From contig JAJIRX010000490.1 of the NCBI GenBank assembly GCA_023853785.1, forward strand, positions 104,323 through 168,322: a stretch of 64,000 nt of DNA, given 5' to 3'. This DNA comes from Psilocybe azurescens (taxonomy: Eukaryota > Basidiomycota > Agaricomycetes > Agaricales > Agrocybaceae). The notes under the pieces were generated by a model that saw only the letters and a program-made list of their open reading frames with translations, was not told the DNA's origin and did no database searches. Position numbers and translations under genes: made by a program. Each line of letters starts with the position of its first letter. The first letter of the stretch is position 1. Below, one piece after another: positions 10,836 through 22,240 of the stretch.

Positions 10836-12417
10836 TTAGGCGTCACTCAGACTGTGATAGTCGATCGACAACTGAAGTAGATCCAATTCTCCCTTGGTGT
10901 CCCTCATATCCAAATGTATTCCAACATCATTGAGCTCGAGAAGGCGGAGGGCAGCCTCCTTTTCGCAGTACGGAGGGGGCACCTCTCGTATCCACGAGAT
11001 ACGTAGCTGTCTCAACTGGCAGCTATCTTGAGGAGAACCAAAGAGGTCGGGACATCCGCCCAGGGAAACGGACGTCCGCCGAGTCTGCCAATTCCGCAGT
11101 GAAATGACTCCAGGTTTGGGAGGAATGGCCTCAGAGTCCAGCATCCTACGAGACTCGTGCACCGCATATCTACGTGTTTGGGCGAGTAATTGAATAAGTC
11201 GTGTTTGGGGATGGGGCTGTCCTCGTCCATACTTGACGGCTACTTGTAATTGCCGGAGTTCCGGTGTTTCGTGTAATAGAGAGACCAAATGGTTGTGTTC
11301 GTCGCCTCTAGAGTACTTCCGGGTGAGGGATAAGGATGTTATTTGGCAAGAGGAACGTCTTATAAGAGCAATGACGGGTGTTAGATGTTTAGATAGTGAA
11401 ACAAGGCCGATTCCGAGCTGGGTTAAAGCAGGGAGGGTTAAGCTGGCAAAGAATAGGTCCATGACTTCGTGCATGATGCTTGATTGTAAGTCGAGTTGCA
11501 GGTGTCGAAGACCGTGGAGAACGATGGGCTGATCCATTGATTCCATAAGCTCCACAATATCTAGCGAGTTCATAACGAGGACTCGGCTAAAATTAGCGTC
11601 GGCTAGATTTGGCGCTTGTTTGAGAATGTGAAAGCACCCTACAAGAGTAATACCCTCGATATTCACTCGTGTTGCGTTGTTCCACCGGATATGTAGGTTG
11701 GTAAACGAGCATCCAGCAACCGAGATTTCCATAGGCGCGGGAAGGTCGCTGCCCAGATCGAAGCTAGCATATTCAGCGTTCCAGGGGTCGTGAACTGAGG
11801 ATATACACAATCTTTGGAGCATAGGAGATCCATGTGTTTCCATAACCAGAAACATTAAGAACCAATCCGGGCAAGCGATATCGAGATCCTTCCATCGAGC
11901 TGAATACCGATTTATCAAGGAAACGAAAGGTTTAAATGACTGGAGCTCAGATGCTGAATGTCTAGGGGTGGAATCTATCGTGACCACTATTCGGAGTGAA
12001 AGTGGGAGCTGACCGGCTCTGCTTAGCCAGTCTTGTGCAAGTTCTAGACGTCTTGGATTCCGTGTCAAGTCGACGAGGTCGATGAGGATATATAGATCCG
12101 TCCAAAGCTGCGGCGTCGACCAAGCTATCGCCCTCCAAGTTCGACATACACCTCCCAGCTTCAAAGCGGCAGCGTTATTGCTACTCCTCTTCACCAGTGG
12201 AGATGCACGTCCGAACGCTGCTGTACAAGGAAGAGTGAATCCGAAGATGTCGCCGACAATTTCGGGGGGGGAGTTGACGTGTGAGAGGATCGTGACGTGC
12301 AGTTATTTCTGTGCCAGCACAAAACAGAGGGTGCTCCATTGGCATGTCGATGAAGCCCTGACACGCTGGGAAGAAGGTTTCGTTAAACATTTGACAGGTT
12401 CGATTGGCCTCGTTCAT
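10836..12417 (-). CDS. F-box protein (C8-run frame break inside the F-box)
   Basis: Probable substrate-recognition subunit of an SCF ubiquitin ligase. The F-box reads as QLPP, then EIVGDIFGFTLP and GVCRTWRAIAWSTPQLW, the standard basidiomycete form. It is followed by about 400 residues with irregular leucine-rich character. The N- and C-terminal halves of the F-box are in different frames. The break is at a run of eight C on the coding strand (plus 12264-12271); with seven the frame is continuous and the CDS is 526 aa. The start at 12417 is the first Met of that N-terminal frame; the first 40-50 residues are unconvincing, so the true start may differ. The stop TAA is at 10836-10838. Confidence 0.75.
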
Positions 12418-12755
12418 GGACCTGGTTTACACGTATAACTTGGGTGTAATTTGGTGAGTAAATTTGGTGGGAACTGAACAGAGTGGTCAGAGACGACTTT
12501 GAATGAGAACTGAAATCTAGGAATTTTTTTAAAAAAATTAAATGGGAACGAACTGTTGAAGAACTGTCGACGCACATATTGCTTCAAATTCAAAGTTAGC
12601 GAAGGTGTTCAATTTGTTGGTGAGGGGCACCATTTAAAAGACCATGATTTTCGTGAAGCAAGATTTATTTGTTTGTTGCTAAGCGTACAAAGCAAACAAG
12701 GTAATTCTTTTGCTTTGTCGCCGTCTTCCGCGTCGTCAACATCCCGGAGCTCGTC

Positions 12756-13852
12756 ATGTCCAGCTACCTAGCAAGACGAGCATGTGGTGCTTTGTGCAGA
12801 AGTCTTCCAACTCGCTCAATACTGGCGGCGCGCTCTCTACATCTCACGCCAATTGGTTCGTGTCTGACCTCGTGTAACTTCGCGTCATTCTAATACCAAA
12901 TTATACAGTACAAAAGAAAAAGTCCAACGCCGTCTTGGACAACGACGACCTTTTCTCGGATGACTATGTTGAGGAAGACTTGATTACAGAAGCTCTTTCG
13001 ACCTCTAATGTCGGGGCCACGGAGACGCCAGCTGCAGTCTCGGGAGCAACCTGCGGTTTCAAAAAAAGGACGCAAGACAAAGCTCACGCCTGAGGCGAGG
13101 AAATCGCGTTTCGAAACCCAACTTGGCTACCTAGAACCTCGTCTGGGCCGACGTCCAGAAGTAGAAAATCCCCGAATCCGAAAACGCTCGTTAATTACGC
13201 TCGCTCAGCTGGCGGCATCGGAAGAGGAGTTGAGGAAGGTGGCGGAGTTGTTTCCGAAGTACAAAGCTGCTGGTCTTGAATTCCTGCCTGATCTTGCAGC
13301 AGTATTTGCTCGTCAGTCTCCTTGGTACACTCTCACTGCATATATTTCTCTAACGTGGTCTTGTGTTCATAGGCCGCTGTCAGGAGCTCGCGTGTCCGTC
13401 TCTTGCTTTGACAGTCTTCGGCAATTACGCCAAATATAATTTGCATCTTACTCTGGAAGCCGGCCAGTGGTTGGTCCTCTCTGTAGCTGTGAATGAACCA
13501 CGTCAGCTCCAGATCGCCCTCGCTCTTTTCAACATCTACAAACTCCCTCCCATAGCCGAAGACGTGATCACTGCCTCTATCATTTCCGGTGCCTATTCCG
13601 CCATCTACAAGTCGCCACAGTTGAAGGAAATCGTCGAGGATCTCCGTCAGCCCATTTCAGACATGCTTAAGACGACGAATATCTTCCGACCATCCACTCC
13701 CGACGCCGCCAAAGAGAAGTAACTGGGTATTGTGGTCGTTGCACAAAGCCAACAAATCCTACACGGCGAAGGCCGGTCAGCCTTTCGTAGATCCAACACT
13801 TATACCTTCTGGAAAGAAAATCGCGGTTGAGCGCCCTACTGCTGAACCATGA
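12756..13852 (+). CDS. Conserved mitochondrion-targeted protein of unknown function (two frame breaks)
   Basis: Exons 12756-12855, 12909-13311 and 13373-13852. The N-terminus is Arg/Ser-rich with LARRACGALCRSL, a typical mitochondrial presequence, then an acidic DNDDLFSDDYVEEDL linker and a helical body with repeated LAxxxL patterns suggestive of helical repeats. Two indels break it: a seven-A run at 13061-13067 and an extra T at 13720 that makes a false stop (TAA 13720-13722). Ignoring one base at each gives 326 aa ending at TGA 13850-13852. The extra C-terminal part is clearly coding and continues with NWVLWSLHKANKSY. I recall similar conserved hypothetical proteins in other agaricomycetes but cannot assign a role. 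Confidence 0.7.
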
Positions 13853-14094
13853 TGTACCTCTAATAGAATCGCATTGTTATCCTCATTCTTTAATTGTCAT
13901 ATTCACCTTCAAATTTTCTTGAGCGGCGAGCCTTAACCTAGTTTTAACATTTGCAAGTCTGCAACAACAGCTCGACCTCATTAACGTTTTTCCGGTTAGT
14001 TCTTTTGTCTTTTTGTTCAACAAAAAGTCCTTGATCTTCTTTCCATCTTTTTAGATTTTTTCTATTTGTTTGCTATTGAAGATAAAAGAATGTG
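13853..14094. other. Convergent 3' spacer
   Basis: T-rich spacer between the 3' ends of the plus-strand mitochondrial-type gene and the minus-strand PLAC8 gene. Nothing else was recognised. Confidence 0.4.
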
Positions 14095-15775
14095 CTATTC
14101 CTTGTCCCATATCCGCTCCTCTTCGAAACTCCTTTCTTCGAGATCGATCTCTCTACTTTCCTGACTTAACTCGCAAGGCGAGCAAAACATTGCCGCGGCG
14201 CAATCACCCAGCCAGTCTCCTTCGATGTTGTAACGTCGTCTCACAGATGCTCGATTCGGAACCTGTTAGACTTGTTGAATCACTGAATATACTTTTCATT
14301 TGTGGTAGGAGGCTTACCTGGATCGCCCAGCCGAACAAGCAGAAGGTCGTCAAACAAGCGTGTACAACGCAGTCGTCCGAGCATGTCCCGCCCTTGGTAG
14401 GATGCACCTTCTCTTCCGCGTATAGGTACTCAATGCGCGCTTTATTTCGTCCATAGATTATGCACGGGCACCATAAAGCTTTACAACCTGTCACAAAAGA
14501 ACGAATGAGCTTCCGTCAGTATTATTGAAAAACAATTCCTCGTCTGCGCTCGAAAGATCGCAAGGAAGTCATGCATAAAACTCACATGTTCCCAGGTTAT
14601 GGTCGCAAAGAGGCACAGATCAGTACTCCAATCTCGTGTGCCATCGGCGGAGACGGGCATGTGTTTCGCATTGCGGTTTTCCTCCTCCAGGCCTCATTCC
14701 CGGGTGGCGCTGAGGCTGTTGAGAGATGATGGTCTTCCTGTTATGCCCGCTTTCGTCTGTAAACCGGGGATGTGATTCGGGCTGCGCTTCGGGGTACGAC
14801 CCACTCTGATACGTTGGCGACTGTGGGCGTGCGTGATCCTCAGGCCCAGTTCCCACCAGGATGCGAGGTTCGTTCAGGCGCTCGGCAGGACCCAGGATAG
14901 TGCTTTCGGCGTCCTCGTCGATATACGACAAACCATGCACCGCCAGCCGTATCTGCGGCCGACGTTGCCGTGATGAATAGGAGATACGGCGTGGATATGG
15001 TTCTTCAGGACAACTAGGTCGCCTGGCGCCAGTTATGGTCGAAGATTGACTATACGACCTCCCTCCGCCTCTGCTGCGCGAATGCGATGCAGAGTCCCTA
15101 CGCATCCACTCCGGAGCTGCGCGCAGGGGCCTGTGGGTCTGAGTGTGGACAGACCCAGTGAAACTATGATATCTCGGTGAAACTGGATTGGGGTGAGCAT
15201 GTCTATTGCTACTCATGCGCGGGGAGCAGCATTCGGACGCGGCTGGGTAGTAAGCTCTAACAGTGCGTGCAAACTGCGCTGGAAGTGGAGTCCGCCGCCT
15301 TATCGTCAGTGGGCGAATGTCAGCAAACATCACTGGTGGCCGTCCTTGACGGTCCGGGTTATTCAAGGCATAATGCTGCTGTTCTTGAGGATGATTGGTA
15401 TAGTGTGAATGTGATTGTGGTTGTGAATGTAATTTTGGATACGGTTGTGGGTTGCGCAGGATACGAGGAGGTCTCGCTATAACCCGGCGCCGAGCCTCGA
15501 TCTCCCCGTCGTAGTACTCTTCTGGGTAATAGAAACCCGTCGATGCTGTGTATTGCGGGAGGGGACGCAGATCTCCTTTTACGCCCTCTTCCGCCAGCGC
15601 CGACGATGGATCGAACATCTGAGATCGGCCTCCATCTCTTACGTTTCTCGTCTACAACGGTAATCGCCGGCGGCACCTGGCGAGGATCGAAGGAAACTTC
15701 CGATGGGTTCGAAACCTGGAAATTGGAGTAGTAGCCTCGCGGTAGGCTGTGCAGTGTAGATCGGTGGTCATCCAT
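14095..15775 (-). CDS. PLAC8/DUF614 family protein with a long disordered N-terminal extension (frame breaks)
   Basis: The C-terminal third is a PLAC8 Cys-rich domain: an ADGTRDW lead-in, CKALWCPCIIYGRNK, CSDDCVVHACLTTFCLFGW and a last exon with CAAAMFCSPCELSQESREIDLEE, ending at TAG 14095-14097. Upstream lies about 350 codons rich in Arg, Ser, Pro, Tyr and His with no domain. The extension joins the PLAC8 part at the PGGGNRNAK motif that the paralogue at 22241-22870 also carries near its own start, so it appears to be a real fusion to this gene. Breaks in frame: near 15640, at a four-A run (plus 14687-14690), and around 14605-14615 in the Cys region. PLAC8 proteins are usually near 150 aa, membrane-associated, with roles in size control or metal handling elsewhere; none can be assigned here. 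Confidence 0.7.
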
Positions 15776-16259
15776 GATAGCTAATAAGAGAGGCAAGTGG
15801 AGGAGGCGTGTTTCTCCCCCCAGTTGTTATTATGTGATTCACATTGGCTGCTTTGAAAAGGAGTTACTGAGGCTGCGGTGATACATAATTTGACTGAGCT
15901 ATTTTTAGACACGGGACGAACGCTTGAGATTATCCGGCGTTGCAGTACGTGTTAAAGGCTATAGCATTATACGGATTTAAAAAATTGCGAAACTATTAAA
16001 CTGGACGAAGCACTACGTCTTTGAATTGACGCTCAGGTCGGAAAGCATCCAACACTGAGAATACGCCCTTATTGTAGCGTCTTTCGTCGAGTGCTTGCTA
16101 CGCGAATATTACTATCATGATCGACAAAGTCTCATTAATTTTCTAATAAACATTGAATGATGTAGCGTGCCATGCAAATGAAAACTTGATGTGTTGTGTA
16201 TAAATAAGATGATAGGTTTACTTGATGAAAGATTTTACACCCGGGGAGGGTAGGATGGA
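15776..16259. other. Intergenic spacer
   Basis: Holds the promoter of the extended PLAC8 gene and the 3' flank of rhodopsin copy 1. From about 16140 the sequence is shared with 19490 onward (the duplicated unit). No gene seen. Confidence 0.4.
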
Positions 16260-18420
16260 TCAGGAATTTTCGCTTGGTGGTCCAGTTTGAGAGCAACTAC
16301 GACGCACTTGAGGACGAATGACCCACCGATTCACTGCTGGACAGCTCTTTTGAAGAGGTTGAGCTACGGGATCGCCCCTTGAGGAATTTCGATTGCTGGA
16401 TCGCTCTTTTGAAGATGTCGTACTGCTGAACTGCTCTTTCGAAGAAACTGTACTGCTGGATTGGTCTTCTGAAGGGCCTGCACTGCTTGTCTGTGCATTG
16501 ACAGAATTTGATTCGTACGAGGGAGACTCGATGGATGTGAAATCTAATTCTTCCGAATCTTCCAAGTCCGATGCCGACATCTTCGACTTTTGCGACTTCG
16601 CTGAGCCTGTGGTTGGGAAGGACCATGCTGAAGCAGAAGATTTCCGTGCGTCAGACCCAGCAACCGAGTCTTGCATATCACTTGGATGAAAGGAATCCAG
16701 CATATCCTGCAAGTAGGTATCACGCCGTGAGCGATTCGAGCGCGAGTTCGAGGGTTGAGTATAGGCAGTCGAAATTTCCGTCAACGACAAAGGTGTGATA
16801 TGATCACTGGTCATACAGGTGCATTCCGACACCGGGGGTTCTTGCGCTGGTGCAACGGGGTTTGGATTTCGGTTTAGGACCACCGGCGTACGCTTTCGGC
16901 TACGAAATTTACGATAGGCCTGATAAAAGCACGTTGAAAGGACTACCAGATTACAAGCCATAAATCCCATGGATACCTATCAAAATTGAATGAATAACAA
17001 TTATTCAATGTTTGTGACCGATAGGTGTCTACGGGTAAATTCCATTCACCTCAACGGCTCCTATCGCTATATTCACGAGAGGCCTATCTGGCCCAAGAGC
17101 GAAGACTGACCGGCGATTGACAATGATTAGGTATGCAGTTGATCCCAACAGTGTCAAAATACTTCCGCAAAAGAATGTCAGAATAAGGCGACGTTCTGTG
17201 GGAGGAAGTTTTATACGCCAGAAAATAACGAGCGGTGTGATAATAAGTAGACCGTCGCACACAAGATCAGCTACGTGAAATGGAGGGGAGTATACTCAGT
17301 AATGATAATTAAAAGAAAATCTAAAAATGAATAGTTGCACTCACCCAGAAAGAATAGAACATGCTTCAAAGGCACGAATTTGTAAATTGTTATACAATTC
17401 GTCATTTCGGCAGGCACTAGTAGCGGGGAGGTTGCCTTGCAGGTTAATGTCGTAAACAGAAGAGTGGCAAGAGTTGCGAACACCATGAATACAACGAGAG
17501 TGAAAGCCCATCGGCGTGCCGCGTGCCTCGGAGGGAAAATCCTGGCAAGCGATAGAGCCATAGCGGCTCGTGTGGACCTGGAGATCATCAGGATTAGCTA
17601 TGACGGGGACTAATGAATTTTAATCAAACTCAACCCAATGAGAAGAATACAAGGAAACAGCGTGAACCAATACGCATTCAATACGCGTTGAGTCTTTAGG
17701 AACTGTTTAGAAGGGTATTCTGCCAGGTATGTGTCAGAAACACGAAGCATAAGCAATGCACATAGACCCCTTTTTTGAATTCTCACCTGGGTGTGGGAAT
17801 CGTGCCCAGAAAATTGGCCAATATGCAGAATCAAGAACTAAGGCCCCTAGCAGAATGTAGTCATCCCACCACAGCCGTCGTATTCGATAGCGGTGAACCA
17901 GGCGGTAGATGGTCGACGAACTCGACAACAAATGAAACAAAGTAACGACGACTAAATGGAAGTGGTCAATTATGTTCAATGGATTCAGTTATGAAATGAA
18001 CATGAACATACTTTGCCATCCCAAATAGGACCGGTGAGGGAGGAAGACTGAACTCGGCAGCTTCATTGGGATCTGGGCTGGGCCGTCGCCTTCGAACGCG
18101 ACCATATCCTGATTGTGTTGGGGTCGTGAATGCTGCCTTCTACGCCCTGGCAGTGAGCGACAGCGGCAGGCCTAGATAGGGTTTATTTGGAACTTGAGCA
18201 AGAAGGGACTCGACGTCCGTTTACCCAATCCCTTATGTACCCGGCAGAAAATGCTAATGTTGGTCATCAACAAGCTACGGTGAGACTTGAACTCAGTCAC
18301 AGTACGTTATAACTATTGGCAGCTTACATCATTCCCACACAGTTTGGGCTGCGTTGCAGAGGCCCTAGAAAACCGGAGATAGTTGAAATCACCACACTCT
18401 TCGACAGTACGTAAGGCTTC
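16140..18420. repeat. Segmental duplication unit A
   Basis: About 2.3 kb shared with 19490-21680, same orientation. Similarity covers the rhodopsin-type gene, its 3' flank (GTGCCATGCAAATGAAAA at 16168 and 19518) and its 5' flank (TTACATCATTCCCACA near 18326 and 21568). Edges are estimates by eye. Confidence 0.75.
16260..18105 (-). CDS. Fungal rhodopsin-domain seven-helix protein, copy 1 (intact)
   Basis: Integral membrane protein of the fungal rhodopsin-like (PTH11-related) type. Exons: 18105-18012, 17951-17787, 17719-17635, 17577-17345, 17270-17050 and 16976-16260; they sum exactly to 504 aa. The hallmark RxRRLWWDDYIL follows the first helix, and further helices cover AFTLVVFMVFATLATLLF, ADLVCDGLLIITPLVIF and MGFMACNLVVLS. 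The last about 190 residues are a Ser-rich cytosolic tail with repeated SS(K/E)E blocks. The start at 18105 gives a leader shared with copy 2; the Met 39 bp downstream (18066) is not shared. Intron 3 has a weak GTTGAG donor where copy 2 has GTATAG. Likely a receptor-like or sensory protein; ligand unknown. Confidence 0.85.
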
Positions 18421-19489
18421 TAGTAGGATGCGCCACGAACCCAAGATGTAAGTAACTATATTGCGAGCGCCGTGAGCCTAGTGCTGCCGTCACAGCGCAG
18501 CCGAGGTGAGGTAACTGACTTCACTGTGAGCTTTGGAACTGAGACACACTTCACAGTTGTGAAGTGCCGTGCAGTTTATCGTCGGTTCAAACTTCATCCA
18601 TCCAATTTCGCGCGCGACCCTTTCTCGTACCCTTAACCATTAATAGTCATTGTTACTAAAAATAAATGGCCTTTGATGCTGTTAACCTTTCGGAGATTGG
18701 CGCAGGAGGCGCTTCGAGCACTCTACCATTTTCGACAAATATTCGAACCCTTGCTCATTGGTAGCTACAACGTCGTTGACTGGATTATTGTATGTGAACT
18801 TTTCTTTTGATCAAGTAAAGAAACTGTGCGCTGCAGCGCCGGAATCAAGCCAGAATGGCCTCTCCCAAAAACTCTATGGAAACTTTTTTGTTTCTCAGTT
18901 ATCGACAGGACCGCCTGAGTTTGATGTAAGGTGCTATGTTCAGAATAGAATTTACTGGCTGCAGAATATTTGTGAGCCTCGACTAAAGAATGTGAGCAAA
19001 GAATGTGAGCAAAGTCAATAAGTGCGAGACTTATTGTCGTGAATTGGACTTGAAGGGGAAAATTAGCGAACTAATTGAACTGTTGACTATGAAGTTTTTT
19101 AACATTGATTAGCTTTTATTTAGGCGTAAGGCTGCTGAGTAGCATCAGTGGTCACCTCACAGTACCTCACAGTAGACTGTGATCACTGTGCAGCGTGTTA
19201 CAGTCCATCAAAATTGGCTGCACTGTGCGGTAACACTTCGTGAGCCCGACATTACCGTGATATTTGTTTGCCTGAGTCGCCTGGCAGAATACCAGGTAAT
19301 AGCTTTTGTTATGGCACACAGTCCAGACACGTACGATGGCACAGCTAAAGCTCTCCAACGCTTGTATTTATCTTGTGGGTGTCGGAATGTCCTACGTTAC
19401 GACTGCGGGCAGCGGCATATATTTCGATAAGAGAATTCTTGGAAATGCTCTGAACTGGCAGAGGCGCAAACTTGATTACCAAAGCCCCA
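18421..19489. other. Spacer between the duplicated units
   Basis: Roughly 1.1 kb with no supported gene. Around 18450-18560 and 19145-19200 there are clustered CACTGTGAG/CCTCACAGT-like words in both orientations, possibly a decayed inverted repeat. ORFs at 18758-19021 and 19179-19430 carry no domain signature. Confidence 0.35.
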
Positions 19490-21680
19490 TTTATTTTATA
19501 ATTAATCTAATACAGTGTGCCATGCAAATGAAAATGGTGTGTTGTAGGCTGTGTACAAATGAAAGAACTGCTGTAAGATGAAGACACCTTTGATATTTCG
19601 ATATTCTGGGATTTAGCATCTAGGAGGGCAGGATGGATCACGCTTTTTGGATCGGCGGTCCGTCTTGAGAGAAACTATGATGCACTTGAACATGATTGAC
19701 TCGGCGTGCCACTGCTGGACTGCTCTTGCGAAGAGGTTGGACCGTTAGACCACTCTTCCGAAGAGCCCGCACTGCTTGACTGTTCTTTTACAGATTCGGA
19801 TTCGTATGAGGGAGACTCAAAGAGGTGAGATCAAATTCTTCCGAATCCTCCAGATTGGATCCAGAAAGCTTGGATTTCTGTGACTTCGACGAATTTGTCG
19901 GGAATGACCAAGATGAAGCGGCAGACTTTCGTGCACTGGACCCAGTGGTCGAGTCTGCAACGTCACTTGGATGAAAGGAATCCAGCATATCATGCGGGTC
20001 GGTATCTCGTCGCGAGCGACTTGAATTTGAGCGCCAGGTAGTATAGGTAGTTGAAATCTCTGTCAGCGACAGAGGAGTAATATGATCACTGGTCAGGCAA
20101 TTGCATTCAGCCACTGGGGTTCTGGGACTGGCGCAACGGGGTTTGAGTTTGGATTTTGGACCACCGCGGTACGCTGTCGATTGCGATATCTGTTAAGGGC
20201 CCGATAAAAACACGTTGACAGGACCATCAGATTACACGACATAAACCCCATGGATACCTATCAAGATAACTCAATGAGTAACAATTATCCACTGCTTGAA
20301 AAACAGGAGTTATTCACATTAACAGCTCCTAATCCTAGATTTACGAGAGGCCTGTCTGGCCCAAGAGCGAAGACTGTCTTGGTGCTTCCAATAGCTAAGT
20401 ATAAAATTGCTCCTAACAATGTCAGAACGTTTCCGCAAAAGAATATCAGAATAAGACGGCGTTTGGTGGGAGGAAGTTTTATACGCCAGAAAACAACGAG
20501 CGGCGTGATGATAAGTAGACTATCGCAAACAAGATCGGCTACGTGAAATGAAGGGGAGCATACTCAGTAATAGGACTAAAGACGAATGGTTGTACACTCA
20601 CCCAGGAAGAATAGAACATGCTTCAAATGCACGTATTTGAAAACTACCATACAATGCGTCATTTCAGCAGCCACCAGCAGCGCGGAGGCTGCCTTGCAAG
20701 TTAATGTCGTAAACAGAAGAGTGGCAAGACCTGTGAGAACCATGAATATCACGAGAGTGAAAGCCCATCGGCGCGCCGCATGCCTCGGCGGGAAAATCCT
20801 AGCAAACGCCAAGGCCGTGGCAGCTCGTGTGGCCCTGGAGCATCAGAACGATCAGATATGATCACTATTAGTATGAAGTTACTATACCCAATGAGCAAAA
20901 TGTAAGGAAATAGTGTCAGCCAATATGCATCCAAAATGCGTTGGGTATTTAGAAACTGTTTCGATGGGTGTTCTGTCAAGTGTGAGTTAGAATAATTGAG
21001 CATAGACAGATATGATTGAGTCCCTCGCCTGGAGTAGGGAACCGTGCCCAGTAGATTGGCCAATATACGAAGTCGAGAACTAGGGCGCCTAGCAGAATGT
21101 AGTCATCCCACCACAGCCGTCGTATTCGATAGCGATGAACCAGGCGGTAGATGGTCGGACGAACCCGACATCAAATGAAACAGGGTAACAACGACTAAGG
21201 GAACAGATCAACGATGTTCAATGGATTCAGTTATTAATGAAATATGAACATACTTTTCCATCCCAGATAAGACCTACCAGGGAGGAAGATTGAAGTTGGC
21301 AATTTTATTGGGATCTGCTCTGGGCCATCGAACACCAACGAATCCATGCCCTGGTTCCGCTCGTGAAGGCTGCCTACTTACCAGCAGGGAGCTATAGTGG
21401 CAGGCGGGGGTGGTTCGACACTCAAGCAAAATGGGTTTTGACATTTGTTACCCAAGGCCTTAAGTACCTAAGCCGATGAATGAATTAGTTCTGTTCATCA
21501 AAATACCAAGTTGAAGCAATTCATCCAGGGTGGCTGAGTCTTGGATTCAGCCGTACGTGTATTATGACTTACATCATTCCCACAGGGTGGGCTGGAGTCG
21601 CAGAGGTCCCCAGAAAAGGTAGCAGAAATTACCAAACTCCATGACAGCTTCTGGTCGATGTGTCATGAACACATGAGACA
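19490..21680. repeat. Segmental duplication unit B
   Basis: Second copy of the unit described at 16140-18420, offset by about 3.3 kb. It carries the diverged and frame-broken gene copy. Confidence 0.75.
19675..21347 (-). pseudogene. Fungal rhodopsin-domain protein, copy 2 (frame-broken)
   Basis: Same exon layout as copy 1, with start at 21347 and the corresponding stop at 19675. Two breaks relative to copy 1: an extra base near 21157 (GTCCGACC against GTCGACC) just before the RLWWDDY motif, and a missing base near 19815-19822 in the Ser-rich tail. Without correction the product stops within the first helices. Introns keep good borders; intron 3 has a better donor (GTATAG) than copy 1. It may be a genuine decayed duplicate or an active gene hidden by base-calling errors; substitution between copies is moderate, so the duplication is not very recent. 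Confidence 0.65.
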
Positions 21681-22240
21681 TATGGTAAGTTCCGCAAGTC
21701 CGACTTTGCGTTGATACTTTGTCGCCTGAGTCGCCGCGTGAAGAACCAGGCAAGCAGCCAGGAGCCTGGCCACGGCGCTCAAACATGGCAGTTACAGTGA
21801 GAGATCTATCCAGATAGAAATAATCTTCCTCGGATGCGAATTTCAGTAAGTGTAGACAATTTGGCATCAAGATCGAAAACCCGCTTGCCATTGACGTGGG
21901 TCTTGGCGCGGTAAGCCTGATTGTGGGCGTCAAGAATAATTCTGGACGCGAACAACTCGCACGCGTGAAACAGCAAGTTTCGGGAATTTGCCTTCGACCT
22001 TTCCTGATTCAATTGTGCGCCTCCATCCGCCGTAGAAACAGTTCCTTAAACCCTGGTTCAGCAATTCAGCAACTTAGAGCGAGTTTCCAGACTCTGAAGG
22101 ATTGATGCAGCGAATTCTAATTAACACCTTCACATACCTTGACTTGACTGCCTTACTCATGATAGGAATCGAACCTGAGATAGCTAAACCAAAATTACTT
22201 CATAAACCTTACACTACAGTGTTGCAATATCTCTCTACTC

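Noticed and set aside
15193..15731. Several plus-strand ORFs over the PLAC8 extension
   Set aside because: They are antisense shadows of the long minus-strand open stretch and have no motif.
18066..18066. Start of rhodopsin copy 1 at the Met at 18066, implying that copy 2 lost its start codon (ATG to ATA)
   Set aside because: Both copies have an in-frame upstream ATG (18105 and 21347) with conserved residues between, so the upstream Met is the better start.
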